Assembly (NCBI RefSeq): GCF_018614195.1
Contig: NZ_JAGGOT010000059.1
Location: forward strand, 101,086 to 165,085
Length of the DNA: 64,000 nucleotides
Direction of reading: 5' to 3'
From: Streptomyces sp. ISL-43
GTDB lineage: Bacteria; Actinomycetota; Actinomycetes; Streptomycetales; Streptomycetaceae
Shown here: in pieces, positions 1 to 8,114 of the stretch
How positions within the stretch are numbered: position 1 is the stretch's first letter
Layout of the letters: the number at the start of each line of letters is the position of its first letter
The notes under the pieces: model-generated
What the model saw: the letters and a program-made list of their open reading frames with translations, nothing else
Databases searched by the model: none
What the model was told of the DNA's origin: nothing
Position numbers and translations under genes: made by a program

Positions 1-1399
1 CGTCGACGAAGCCGCGGTTGACGGTGGTGAGCCGCTGCGGTCCCAGCTCGGCGCGCGCGAAGTCGCGTACGACGTCGTGGACCGCGAAGGGACGGCCCGG
101 AAGCTCTGGATGCTCGGTGATCAAGGACAGGCGGACGAGGTCCTGGAAGAGGCTTTGGCCTTCCAGCGAGTCGAGGTTCGCGGTGGACCGCCACAGGGAC
201 GCTGCCAGGGAAGGAGCCAACATCTCGTCCTCGGCGAAGATCCCCAACTCCAGCATCCGTTGTTCACCTCCAGCCGGAAGCAGCTCGGTGCTCGCGCGGA
301 TCGTTGCCCGGACGGCACGGGCCCGCTGCTGCGGGTCGTCCAGATCGAGCACGGCCGTCGCGAGATGGTCGAGGGCGGCCGGTCCGGAACCCCGTAGGCG
401 CTCCAGGACCTCGTGGCCCGATGCGGTGATCGCGGCGGGATCGGCGCCGGAGGTACTCAGTACGCGGTTGATCAGACGCAAGAGCAGGGGCCACCGGCCC
501 GTGGCGGCCAACAGCTGCTCGGCCAGGACCGGGGGGAAGACGGGGATCCCCCAGGTGAGCAGTCGATGTGCCTGGCGGGTGGACATCTGATCCACGCGTA
601 CGCGGGCGGCGCCGTCGGGCAGCGCACTCGCCACCCTGGTGGTGACAAGGCGGACGCACTTGCCGCCCCCGACGACGAAGGGCGCGAGGTGGCCCTCCTC
701 CCAGACGTCGTCGATGACGAGCAGCGTCCGCCCGCGCTTCTCCAGGAGGCGACCGAGATGTTGGCCCGCGAGGGCCGGGTCCTCGAGCCGGGACTCCTGG
801 CCGGTGATGAACCCAATGGTCTCGTTGACCTTCGCGGCGATCGCGCCGCTGTCGCGAACGTCCCGACCGAGGGTGATCCGGTACACCCGGCCCCTGAAGA
901 ACCTCTGCACGCGTTCGTCGCGGGCGACCACATCCGCCAGTGTCGTCTTTCCGAAGCCTCCGGCACCGTGGAGGGCGGTGGTGATCCCGACGGTGCCGCC
1001 CCTGCGGCACAGGGCCTTGACGATCCGGCCGGCTTCCGAGGGCCGCTCCACCACCCAGTCGGGGATGTCCGGCAGAGGCGGCGGCGGGGGGTCGTCGGAG
1101 CCGGCCGCAGCCCCGCCTCGTTGAAGAAGGGGGGTCAGGAGTGCGGCTCCTATACAGGCGACCGTGAGGACGGCCGTCGCCGCCCACGGATTCCGGCGCA
1201 GGACTTCCAGCCCCCAGGGCCAGGGTGCCTCGACCGAGGTGGCGGCGTTGACGGCCACGGCGCTCGCCGCCGCAAGGGCCGGCACGAGGATCCCCAGCAC
1301 CGCAGCACCCCACGCGTGCCCTCTTCTGCGCCGCACCACTCGCCCCCCGAGCCCTTGGTTCGCAAACCCTCGCAACACGCTGTACCCATGGTGGATCAC
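1..1399 (-). CDS. Membrane-anchored NB-ARC (STAND) ATPase, 3' end outside window
   Basis: The minus-strand frame is open from a GTG at 1399 to the window edge, so the C-terminal part is missing. Residues about 28-55 and 70-91 are two hydrophobic helices (AWGAAVLGILVPAL; AATAVLTVACIGAALL), followed by a proline-rich linker. A Walker A loop GAGGFGKTTLA (Lys about residue 151), a Walker B TLLVIDDVWE (about 225-233) and a GRWPLLLRLI stretch resembling the GLPL motif define an NB-ARC/AP-ATPase. Proteins of this class are signal-transduction NTPases with a sensor or repeat domain (often WD40 or TPR) after the ATPase; that part lies outside the window. A second in-frame GTG at 1408 is an alternative start. 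The ATPase assignment is firm; the signal it senses is unknown. Confidence 0.85.
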   Translation of the reverse strand, partial: MIHHGYSVLRGFANQGLGGRVVRRRRGHAWGAAVLGILVPALAAASAVAVNAATSVEAPWPWGLEVLRRNPWAATAVLTVACIGAALLTPLLQRGGAAAGSDDPPPPPLPDIPDWVVERPSEAGRIVKALCRRGGTVGITTALHGAGGFGKTTLADVVARDERVQRFFRGRVYRITLGRDVRDSGAIAAKVNETIGFITGQESRLEDPALAGQHLGRLLEKRGRTLLVIDDVWEEGHLAPFVVGGGKCVRLVTTRVASALPDGAARVRVDQMSTRQAHRLLTWGIPVFPPVLAEQLLAATGRWPLLLRLINRVLSTSGADPAAITASGHEVLERLRGSGPAALDHLATAVLDLDDPQQRARAVRATIRASTELLPAGGEQRMLELGIFAEDEMLAPSLAASLWRSTANLDSLEGQSLFQDLVRLSLITEHPELPGRPFAVHDVVRDFARAELGPQRLTTVNRGFVD

Positions 1400-1629
1400 G
1401 GACCGCACCCCCGAGGGGCGAACGGGTCAGTCATGGCCCGTACTTCCGGCCGGCAGCGCAGGTTGCTGCCGGAGCCGGGTTGTGGACAGGGCCACGCGAG
1501 CCTGAGCCCGGCCCTACGCACTGCCGGGCGGGTGAAGGCACAGGCGCCCCCGGGCGTGTGGCGGCGCCGGTCCTCCGAAGGGCTGCAGGATGAGCCGAAA
1601 CAGCCAGCCTCCCCCAGGAGCCCTCCACC

Positions 1630-1905
1630 ATGCTCGAACGCAAGCAGCTCAAGGACCGCGCTCAGGTCACCTTCGTTCTGCCGGCCGACACCCCGCCCGG
1701 TCCGGTCAGCGTCGTCGGTGACTTCAACGAGTGGAAGCCGGGCGCCCACGACCTGAAGCCGCGCAGTGACGGCACGCGCGCCGTCACCGTCCGCCTGCCG
1801 GTCAAGAGCGTGCACTCCTTCCGCTACCTGGCGGCGGGCGACTACTGGTTCGACGAGGACCACGCCGATGGCCACGACGGCACCAACAGCCTCCTCCACA
1901 CCTGA
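1630..1905 (+). CDS. Small isoamylase early-set / glycogen-binding (CBM48-like) protein
   Basis: This 91-residue protein consists almost entirely of one E-set/CBM48-like domain: FVLPADTPPGPVSVVGDFN followed by EWKPGAHDL and a C-terminal FRYLAAGDYWFDEDHADG. The VVGDFNEW stretch is the characteristic carbohydrate-contact strand shared with AMPK-beta and glycogen-branching-enzyme N-domains. An AGGAG ribosome site lies at 1616-1620, eight to ten bases before the ATG. Such single-domain proteins are common in Streptomyces and are presumed to bind alpha-glucans; no catalytic residues are present. It has no obvious operon partner, since both neighbours are on the opposite strand. Confidence 0.85.
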   Translation: MLERKQLKDRAQVTFVLPADTPPGPVSVVGDFNEWKPGAHDLKPRSDGTRAVTVRLPVKSVHSFRYLAAGDYWFDEDHADGHDGTNSLLHT

Positions 1906-2142
1906 TCCGAGAGGGGCGGACCGTACCCGAGCGGTCCACCCCGACCTCGCCGCCGAATGGGTCGGACCAGCGGTTCGACGGGGCGGCGAGGTGATCGCGC
2001 CGGTTCGGTCATGGTCAACGGGTGAGTCGAGCGAACCGGGCACCCCGTTGGCGGCGCGCGAGAAGGATTCCGCCGAGCGTGCTCCCGGCTGAGCTGGCGT
2101 CGGCGAGGTCGAGGTCCGTCATGGAACCGAGTCACGGGATCG

Positions 2143-2180
2143 GGGCCCGTCCGGCGGATCGGATACTGCCGGACAGGCCC
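2143..2180 (-). terminator. Hairpin after the DUF1062 gene
   Basis: An imperfect inverted repeat (GGGCCCGTCCGGC with GCCGGACAGGCCC, 12-base loop) lies just downstream of the minus-strand gene that stops at 2201. It is a plausible intrinsic terminator without a U-tract, as is usual in Streptomyces. Confidence 0.5.
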
Positions 2181-2200
2181 CGGGCCCCGGGCCGCAGGAC

Positions 2201-2758
2201 TCAGCGCTTGAGCGTGAAGGTGAAGTCGCCCGAGAGCTTGCCGCTCAGGCGGACTGTCGACACGAGGTTCCCCTCGTCGAGCAGTCTCTCGACCTCGGCT
2301 CGCGAAAGGCCGAAACCTTCGGCGATCAGTCGCACCGGCCGCACAGGGATCCGCGCCGCGAAGCGGACCGAGACCTCGATCGCCTCACCCTCCGGCTGAT
2401 GCGGCCGGCCCGGCGCGCCGCTTTCGAGGCGCCAGGCGTTGTCCCAGTCGAGGGCGATGCGATTGCGGCGCCGTACGACCGGGTCCTGGAGCAGTTCGGC
2501 TGCCAGGCCGGGGTCGTTGTCGTGCAGAAGGTTCAGGAGCTCGGGTCGTACGGAACGCACGTTCATCCGCTCCAGGACAGTGAGCTTGGTGGTGTCCCCG
2601 CACTCGGTGCACAGTGCGAGGAGCCAGGCGTCGAGGAGCTTGTGGTTCGCGTTGACGCGGAATTTGCCGTTCGCCAGGAAGCGCCCGGAGGCACACCTGT
2701 GGCAACGGCGGAGAACTATCGGCAGGCAGGTGGGCACGACCACCCAGTTTTCGGACAC
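2201..2758 (-). CDS. DUF1062 family protein
   Basis: The 185-residue product matches the DUF1062 layout. The N-terminus WVVVPTCLPIVLRRCHRC is followed by GKFRVNANHKLLDAWLL and LCTECGD. Two Cys-x2-Cys pairs (C19/C22 and C50/C53) look like a structural zinc knuckle. The C-terminal 40 residues (GLSRAEVERLLDEGNLVS) look like a small helix-turn-helix or S4-like element. Length is normal for the family. The biochemical role of DUF1062 is not established. The gene stands alone and is followed by a hairpin. Confidence 0.85.
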   Translation of the reverse strand: MSENWVVVPTCLPIVLRRCHRCASGRFLANGKFRVNANHKLLDAWLLALCTECGDTTKLTVLERMNVRSVRPELLNLLHDNDPGLAAELLQDPVVRRRNRIALDWDNAWRLESGAPGRPHQPEGEAIEVSVRFAARIPVRPVRLIAEGFGLSRAEVERLLDEGNLVSTVRLSGKLSGDFTFTLKR

Positions 2759-2846
2759 AGAAATACACCGGTTCCAGTGAGAAGACCGCAGCGAAAAGGA
2801 GCGCGGCGCACATGTGCGACGCGCGACGGATCAGCGCTCGGGGGTC

Positions 2847-3230
2847 TCACTTGGTGTACAACGGCACGTCCTTGACAGGGCGACTGTGGGCGGGAGAACG
2901 GTAACGGCCCACGGGAATGCGGCTCCACTGATTTTCGGGCAGGTGGTGGGGCGCGTGAAGGTGCGGGTCTGTGCTTCTGCTCTTCGTCAGCGTCCGAGTA
3001 GGTGTCGGACCGGGATGCGGGTCGCTGCCGCCGACGACGTAGGCGTAGACCTTCGGTCCGACTGCCAACATGGTGCCCGGAGCAGGGTCCTGGAAGGCGG
3101 CGGAGGTCGGCGGCCCCACCTCGCGGAAATGATGGAGCATCTCGACCGGGAGACCCATGCCGAACTCGCCACCGCCGACGTGCCGGCCGTCATCGACGAA
3201 GCCCGGCGCGAGCGGATGGCCGTATGGCAT
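2847..3230 (-). CDS. Hypothetical protein (weak)
   Basis: A 127-residue frame has Streptomyces-like codon use in its first two thirds (including GMGLPVEMLHHFREVGPP and KVYAYVVGGSDPHPG), which then becomes irregular. I recognise no family. No strong ribosome binding site precedes the ATG, and the frame stays open some 60 bases upstream without another start codon. It could be a short gene or the remnant of a longer one. Nothing else in 2759-3458 is supported. Confidence 0.3.
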   Translation of the reverse strand: MPYGHPLAPGFVDDGRHVGGGEFGMGLPVEMLHHFREVGPPTSAAFQDPAPGTMLAVGPKVYAYVVGGSDPHPGPTPTRTLTKSRSTDPHLHAPHHLPENQWSRIPVGRYRSPAHSRPVKDVPLYTK

Positions 3231-3458
3231 TTCCGGGTCGCCCGAGCTGGTGCCAGACGTCGTGTGAGTGACCGGACGCGGCTTTCCGCATCAGCCCCGC
3301 TGCTTGCGCGGGGTCTCTCCCAGGGCGCCGCGGGTGACCCGCACGGGCTCCAGCTCGGGCGCGAGGCCCTCACGTAGCCGGCCCGCCCCTCCGCGGCGCT
3401 CAGCGCCGGTTCGGCGACAAGACGCAGCGCGGCCCGACGGCCCGGGACGCTCAGGCAA

Positions 3459-3911
3459 TCAGGTCTGGCATTGCTTCGTGGATGCGGGGGACCAGCCGCT
3501 CCAGGCAGCGCCGTCGGCCCGGGCATGTACTCGGATCTCGACCTTCACGGGGCCGCACACTCGGGTCGTGCTTCCCACTTCGAGAGGGCCGATGGCCTCG
3601 CCTGCGCGGACGTAGGCGCGACCGCTGCCTACCTTCTCCCAGTGACCACCATCGACAACACGGAAGAACGCCTCGTAGGAGACATTGAGTCCCTTTGTGC
3701 CGGTGTTACGCGCCTTGATGTGCGCCGTGATGTCTCGCGTGGGGAATCTGCCGGCAGATCCCCGCTGGGCACTGATGCAGCCGTTGACGGCTACGCGGCC
3801 GGTCGACGTACCTCCGCCACAGGCGATTGCCGCAGCGTGAGCGTTGGCCGGGATTGTCAGCACGGTCAGCGCGACTGCGCCCAGGATCGTTCCGGTACGC
3901 CTCAAATGCAC
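3459..3911 (-). CDS. Secreted hypothetical protein
   Basis: The start is placed at GTG 3911 because AAGAAGGGA lies eight bases upstream and a classical signal peptide follows at once (HLRRTGTILGAVALTVLTIP, then cleavage near ANAHAAA). The mature part of about 120 residues has a CGGG pair and Cys residues near the centre and C-terminus (GCISAQR, RVCGPVK, KQCQT), suggesting disulfides in an extracytoplasmic fold. I recognise no family. It sits alone between the DUF1062 gene and the TetR gene on the same strand. Confidence 0.65.
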   Translation of the reverse strand: MHLRRTGTILGAVALTVLTIPANAHAAAIACGGGTSTGRVAVNGCISAQRGSAGRFPTRDITAHIKARNTGTKGLNVSYEAFFRVVDGGHWEKVGSGRAYVRAGEAIGPLEVGSTTRVCGPVKVEIRVHARADGAAWSGWSPASTKQCQT

Positions 3912-4158
3912 TGTTGGATTCCCTTCTTGAGCCGGTTCCCTCTGAAGAGACCATGGCTCCCCTTGGGGCAAGAGGAGCAGAGCGTCACCGAGTTTTCACC
4001 CAAATAGGCGCAGGTAGCGCGTAATGGGACGGGTGCGTTCACGCTCGACGACGGCAGCGGCACGCGGCATGCTGTCGAAGCCGGCCTTCAAGCACGGCCC
4101 GTTGGGCATCGGTCACCGCCAACGGCGGGATCATCTCGGCCCCTATGCGAAGTTCGGC

Positions 4159-4803
4159 CTAGGCGCTGCGATCACGAGAGTCGGGCCCGGCCGGCGGCAT
4201 CCGTCCCCAACCGCGCTCAACCGATTGGCGGCATCGGTCGGGTTCGTCTCCTGCGCTGGTGAACAGCGCGGTCAGTACGGGCACGCCGTGAGCGAGCGCC
4301 TGGCGCGGCAGGGGGCCCGTGGCGACGAGTGAGGCGAGTCCGTGGCCGATGGTCCAGCTCTGTGTCGCCAGTTCCAGCGGGTCGACCTCGTCACGGAAGC
4401 GGCCGGTCGCCTTGGCCCGGTCGATGGCGCGGACGAGGCGGTGCAGGGTTTCGTCCGAGGCGCCGGTGTCTTCGAGGTCGAAGCCCACGTCGAACATGAC
4501 GCGGTAGAGGTCGGGGTTCTCCAAGGCGTTGGCCAGGTAGGCGGCCCCCAGCGCGGCGAGGTCCCGTACCGGGTCCGCGGACATCTTGACGGCCGCGAGT
4601 CGGGCGGCAAGGCGCGTGAAGCCTTCCTGCCGCAACGCCTTCCAGAGGCCGTCCATGCCGCCGAAGTAGGTGTAGACGGCCATCGTTGACACTCCGGTTC
4701 CTGCGACCAGGGTGCGGAGTGTGACCGGTTGCCTCGCCCGCAGCATCTGTGCGGCCCGGTCGAGCAGCAGGGAGCGGACCGCTGGATCTTTCGTCCTCGC
4801 CAT
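4159..4803 (-). CDS. TetR family transcriptional regulator
   Basis: The 214-residue protein starts at the ATG for MARTKDPAVRSLLLDRA. The helix-turn-helix is clear: TLRTLVAGTGVSTMAVYTYF followed by GGMDGLWKALRQEGF. The C-terminal half (MFDVGFDLED, ATQSWTIGHGLASLV) resembles the WHG/TetR_C_33 ligand-binding domain. It is transcribed away from the RidA-like gene, and a perfect 15-bp palindrome lies in the 80-bp gap, so it probably represses itself and that gene. The ligand is unknown. Confidence 0.9.
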   Translation of the reverse strand: MARTKDPAVRSLLLDRAAQMLRARQPVTLRTLVAGTGVSTMAVYTYFGGMDGLWKALRQEGFTRLAARLAAVKMSADPVRDLAALGAAYLANALENPDLYRVMFDVGFDLEDTGASDETLHRLVRAIDRAKATGRFRDEVDPLELATQSWTIGHGLASLVATGPLPRQALAHGVPVLTALFTSAGDEPDRCRQSVERGWGRMPPAGPDSRDRSA

Positions 4804-4815
4804 GGCCCAACAATA

Positions 4816-4830
4816 CATAGCATCGCTATG
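4816..4830. promoter_or_regulatory. Palindromic operator between tetR and ridA-like genes
   Basis: CATAGC-ATC-GCTATG is a perfect inverted repeat with 6-bp arms and a 3-bp centre. It is AT-rich relative to its surroundings and lies 13 bp before the TetR start and 54 bp before the RidA-like start. Position and symmetry fit autoregulation by the adjacent TetR protein; binding is inferred. Confidence 0.7.
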
Positions 4831-4883
4831 CTTTCATGGGTGCTGATCTTGTCATCCCTGACGCCAAGAGGAAGAGGCCGTTC

Positions 4884-5291
4884 ATGTCCGTGACGCTGGT
4901 CAATCCCGAGGGGTTGCCGAAGCCCGAGGTCTACCGGCAGATGTCGGTCGCCACCGGATCGAAGCTGGTGTTCCTTGCGGGGCAGGTCGCACGCGACGCC
5001 GACGGCCGGCCCGTGGGCGAAGGAGACTTCGCAGCTCAGGTCGAGCAGTGCTACCTCAATATCGCCACCGCCCTGGCCGGGATCGGCGGCTCCTTCGACG
5101 ATGTGGCGAAGCTGACCGTCTATGTCGTCGACTGGAGTCCCGAGAAAATGCCTCTGCTGGGTGAGGGCGTGGGCCGGGCGGCAGCGAAGCTGGGCATCGA
5201 TCCGGTCAAGCCGATCACCCTGCTGGGCGTCGCGGCGCTGGGGGAACCGGACCTCATGGTCGAGGTCGAAGCCACCGCGGTCATGGCATAG
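4884..5291 (+). CDS. RidA/YjgF family protein lacking the catalytic arginine
   Basis: The 135-residue product (start MSVTLVNPEGLPKPE) has the Rid fold: KLVFLAGQVARDADGRP, then QCYLNIATALAGIGG and DVAKLTVYVVDW. The start is set by a purine run AGGAAGAGG seven bases upstream. In true RidA enamine/imine deaminases an Arg precedes the LPKD segment near residue 105. Here the aligned stretch reads GVAALGEPDLMVEVEA, with Ala at that place, so the protein probably belongs to a Rid subgroup without that deaminase activity. It is divergent from the TetR gene and likely controlled by it. Confidence 0.88.
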   Translation: MSVTLVNPEGLPKPEVYRQMSVATGSKLVFLAGQVARDADGRPVGEGDFAAQVEQCYLNIATALAGIGGSFDDVAKLTVYVVDWSPEKMPLLGEGVGRAAAKLGIDPVKPITLLGVAALGEPDLMVEVEATAVMA

Positions 5292-5927
5292 CCGTACCGC
5301 TGCCAGGAGGAAGACCGTAGGTCTGGCCATGTCGAGTCGGGGATCCGACGGCCGGCGAGTGGTCGGTGCTGGAGCCGCCGCGGCCGGGGGGTCGTTAGAG
5401 TTGTGCCGGTGACAGCGAGCCGGGGCAGGTGGCCGAAGCGCGACCTGCGCGAAGCGACACGGCCTGGACCCGGATCTTGCCGATTTCCTTGAGCCGGAGG
5501 AACTGGACGAACCCGTGGCACGAGGTCAGGTCGGATCGGTCCCGTCGAGCCGAGCTTTGAACCCACTTGGTCCGGACGTGGGGCTGCTGTCTGTGGTGCG
5601 TCCCGCGGCGGACTGGCGGCAGGTGTCCCGGTCGGGACCGGTCGGCCGTTCCCCGCTTGTTGCCCAGACCACGCTCGCTGCGCGGGAGTGCATCGTGACG
5701 TGGGGTCGGATCGGGCTTCTCGTCGGCGATTCCCGTGATGGCGAAGCGGCGAGCGGTGTGGTGTCCGGGGCGGGCCCGGACCGCCGCAGTGCTCCGGAGG
5801 CGGGCTCCCTGGCCGCCGCCCAGGGAGCCCGCCTCCGGGGAGCACGATCCGGCCGTCGGGCGTTGGACCGTCGAAGGGAGCGATCTCGTTGGACACAGCG
5901 CACTATCCGAGTGATGAGGAGGGCCTG
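5292..5927. other. Intergenic region without a supported gene
   Basis: Open frames exist on both strands, but none has a ribosome site, a family match or consistent codon use. The one clear structure is the long hairpin at 5796-5836. Confidence 0.5.
5796..5836. terminator. Long perfect hairpin, probable bidirectional terminator
   Basis: A 17-bp perfect stem (GGAGGCGGGCTCCCTGG with its complement) encloses a 7-base loop, with further imperfect pairing outside. It sits upstream of the gene at 5928 and far downstream of the RidA-like gene. It is the strongest stem-loop in this part of the window. Confidence 0.6.
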
Positions 5928-6659
5928 ATGAGCACGGCTGACGAGGGACGGCAGTGGCCGGACGAGGTCAGTGTCGACAACGCGAGGACGACGCTGCTGC
6001 AGCTCCTCGCGCGGGCGGGGGTCCCTTCCGGTGATGCGCGGGAACTGATCGGACTCGTAGAGGCGGGTGCGCTGGCTCTCGCGCACGAGGAGCTGAGCGG
6101 TGGCGACCGGAGCGCGCCGGGGGACAAGGGCGAGGCGTACGAGTCAGGCTGGCTCGACGGCTCTGGTCATCTCTTGGAGGAGCTCGGCGCCGTCGCCGAG
6201 CGGACCCTGCTACGGGTCGTGGAGACGGACGGGGAGCAGGGCCCGGACGGGGAGCATCCGCGTGCCGGACGTATGGAGGTGGAGCTGGCGCGGGTGGCGC
6301 TGACGCCTCTGTACCTGTCGTTCACCGCGGTCTCGGAACTGGATCCGGAGGTGACCGAGGAGGTGCTCGTCGCCGTCCTCGGCACGATGAGCCCCCGGCG
6401 GCGGGCCGTGTACGCCGGGCGGCTGAACGAGTTCGCCACGGCCCACCGGGCCCGGCTGGAGCGGCTCTTCGCGGCGTTCGGCCCGGGCAGCGCCATCACC
6501 GTGCACGGCCGCTATTCGCTCGTCCACTCCGTCACCAGCATCGCGGTGCTGGAGCGGCTCGTCGCCGCGCCGCAGGGGCTGCGGGAAGAGTGGGACGCCG
6601 CGGAGCTGCCGCCGGCGTGGCTGGACGGGCTGACGACGGCCTGGAACGCCCCGGCCTGA
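5928..6659 (+). CDS. Hypothetical cytoplasmic protein
   Basis: The start is placed at the ATG of MSTADEGRQW, which has GAGGAGGG five bases upstream; a TTG start at 5889 is less likely. The 243-residue product is acidic, mostly helical and has no signal peptide or membrane segment. Segments such as ARTTLLQLLARAGVP, ELDPEVTEEVLVAVLG and RRRAVYAGRLNEFATAHR give no family I can name. Codon use is typical. The gene is followed by the broken kinase region. Confidence 0.6.
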   Translation: MSTADEGRQWPDEVSVDNARTTLLQLLARAGVPSGDARELIGLVEAGALALAHEELSGGDRSAPGDKGEAYESGWLDGSGHLLEELGAVAERTLLRVVETDGEQGPDGEHPRAGRMEVELARVALTPLYLSFTAVSELDPEVTEEVLVAVLGTMSPRRRAVYAGRLNEFATAHRARLERLFAAFGPGSAITVHGRYSLVHSVTSIAVLERLVAAPQGLREEWDAAELPPAWLDGLTTAWNAPA

Positions 6660-6841
6660 CCGCGGTCTTCGGCGCGATCACCGGGGCCATGGCCCGGCCG
6701 CGGCTTCTCGTCCGCGGCCGCCGCGACACCAGGCGCCGCCTGCGCGTTGGCCGGGGGTCCCCCGAGCCGGACGCGGCGCGGCCCGATCGCCTCACCTCGG
6801 CCGGTCGGCCGGCCGGCCCCGGGTCAAGGCTCGGCCCGACG

Positions 6842-6892
6842 CCCGACGCCCACCGCTGCCCGACGCCCACCGCTGCCCCACGCCCACCGCTG
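6842..6892. repeat. Three tandem 17-bp repeats
   Basis: The unit CCCGACGCCCACCGCTG occurs three times head to tail (third copy with one change), with further partial copies on both sides. It lies just beyond the decayed catalytic-loop end of the inverted kinase fragment. Confidence 0.8.
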
Positions 6893-6964
6893 CCCGACGG
6901 CGCGCGGGCCGACAGCGAGGCGCGCTTCTTCGCCGTACCACTCCGTCCTCCGGCTCCGCGGAGG

Positions 6965-7245
6965 CGTCTTCTTGTCCCGGTGGACCACACCCGCCGCCCG
7001 TACGGCCACGAGCGCGGCCGACAGCTCCCGGGCCAGGCACCACAGGGCCGGCGCGCCCAGCGGCCCGTGCCGGTGCCGGTGCCCCCAGTCGCCCGGCCAC
7101 GGCGCGGCGACGTACTCCGTCGCCAGCCACTGCGGGGACACCCCCGGAGCGCTGAAGTCCACCACCGAGACCGTCCACGCGGAACGCACACGGTCGTTGG
7201 CGCGTATCTCCCGCACGAAGCGGTCGGCGAAGTCCGGATCCCGGC
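6965..7245 (-). pseudogene. Ser/Thr protein kinase fragment (alphaC to catalytic loop), inverted
   Basis: The minus strand reads DPDFADRFVREIRANDRVRS, then SVVDFSAPGVSPQWLATEYV, a degraded insert, then CLARELSAALVAVRAAG and VVHRD. This is the order alphaC helix, hinge and HRD catalytic loop of Streptomyces transmembrane kinases. After HRD the expected KPSN is replaced by KKTPP and homology ends. No start codon or P-loop is present. The activation segment of a similar kinase follows immediately on the opposite strand, so one gene appears to have been split by an inversion. Non-functional. Confidence 0.7.
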
Positions 7246-7385
7246 TCAGCCCACACCCAGACGGGAGCGGTCATCGGCATGCCCGGCTACCTCGCGCCGG
7301 AGCAGGCGACCGGAGTCGCGGCCGCGGCGCCGGCGGATCGGTGCCGCGTACACGAGTACCGCGGCGAGCGGGGCCCCATAGGTGG
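7246..7385 (+). pseudogene. Ser/Thr protein kinase fragment (activation segment)
   Basis: The plus strand reads TGAVIGMPGYLAPEQATG, the activation loop to P+1 loop of a Hanks-type kinase (family form GT-PGYLAPEQ). It is followed, after an apparent frame change, by GAAYTSTAASGAP, which resembles the LGAVLVYAATG helix that comes next in these kinases. It is joined head-to-head to the inverted catalytic-loop fragment. The C-terminal kinase lobe reappears only at 11065. Confidence 0.65.
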
Positions 7386-7731
7386 TATGCGGTGTCGACG
7401 AGTGCGGTGATGCCGGTGACCTCGGGTTCGAATTGGCCTCCCATCCTGCTCAGCAGCTCGCTCGGCGGCGTCATGGGGGCGGCACTTCGCACCTTGTCCT
7501 TCGGCGGCACGGGCAAGACGCGTCAGATCGCCCAGAATCTCGCCGGCCACATCCACGCCGATGGCCTCTCCATCCTGCTCTCGCAGCTGAGGCCACAGCC
7601 CAGCCACCTCACTGATCTCGGGTTCCTCGGGGCGTACCGGCGGGTATGGGTGCGCGATGCGTCCAGGTTTGATAGACGTGGACGTGTTCGGGCGGGTTTC
7701 CGGGATGCGACTCAAGGGAAGGGGCGGGGCG

Positions 7732-7905
7732 GTGAATGCACTTCGGCCGCCGCGGACCGTCCTCTGTTCCTACTGCAAGGCGGCCCCGAGCGCGGACGCG
7801 GCGCGGACCCTTGCCGCCCGGGAGGGCAGTTGGACGGTCACCTGGCACGCCAGGACCTGCCCGCACTACATTGCCGACCGGATTCTGACCGGCAAGGAGT
7901 CCTGA
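7732..7905 (+). CDS. Small hypothetical protein with possible zinc site
   Basis: A GTG start preceded by AAGGGAAGGGG gives a 57-residue protein, beginning with NALRPPRTVLCSYCKAAPS and ending CPHYIADRILTGKES. A Cys-x2-Cys pair and a later HARTCPHY segment could bind zinc. ATG 7705 in the same frame is an alternative start. Family not recognised. Confidence 0.45.
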   Translation: MNALRPPRTVLCSYCKAAPSADAARTLAAREGSWTVTWHARTCPHYIADRILTGKES

Positions 7906-8114
7906 GCCGCGGCCGGCGGTGGCCTGGTGCCGTTATCCGAGTTCCCGTGCGGGTGTCGCCGGCTTGACCTGGGGCCTGCTGGCCCGTAGCTCCAGCGGCC
8001 CCACGGGCCAACGACCGGGCCCATTCCGGGATACGGCTCACGAAAGTGAGGGATCGCCATCAGGGTGGCCGGTCCGGTGACCTTGGATAGGGGGAGCCGG
8101 CGCTGGGACGCCGC

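Noticed and set aside
7382..7715. Overlapping small frames on both strands, including a minus-strand stretch reading APMTPPSELLSRMGGQFEPE
   Set aside because: Coding signals alternate between frames and strands without a start, stop or family. Probably remnant DNA next to the broken kinase.
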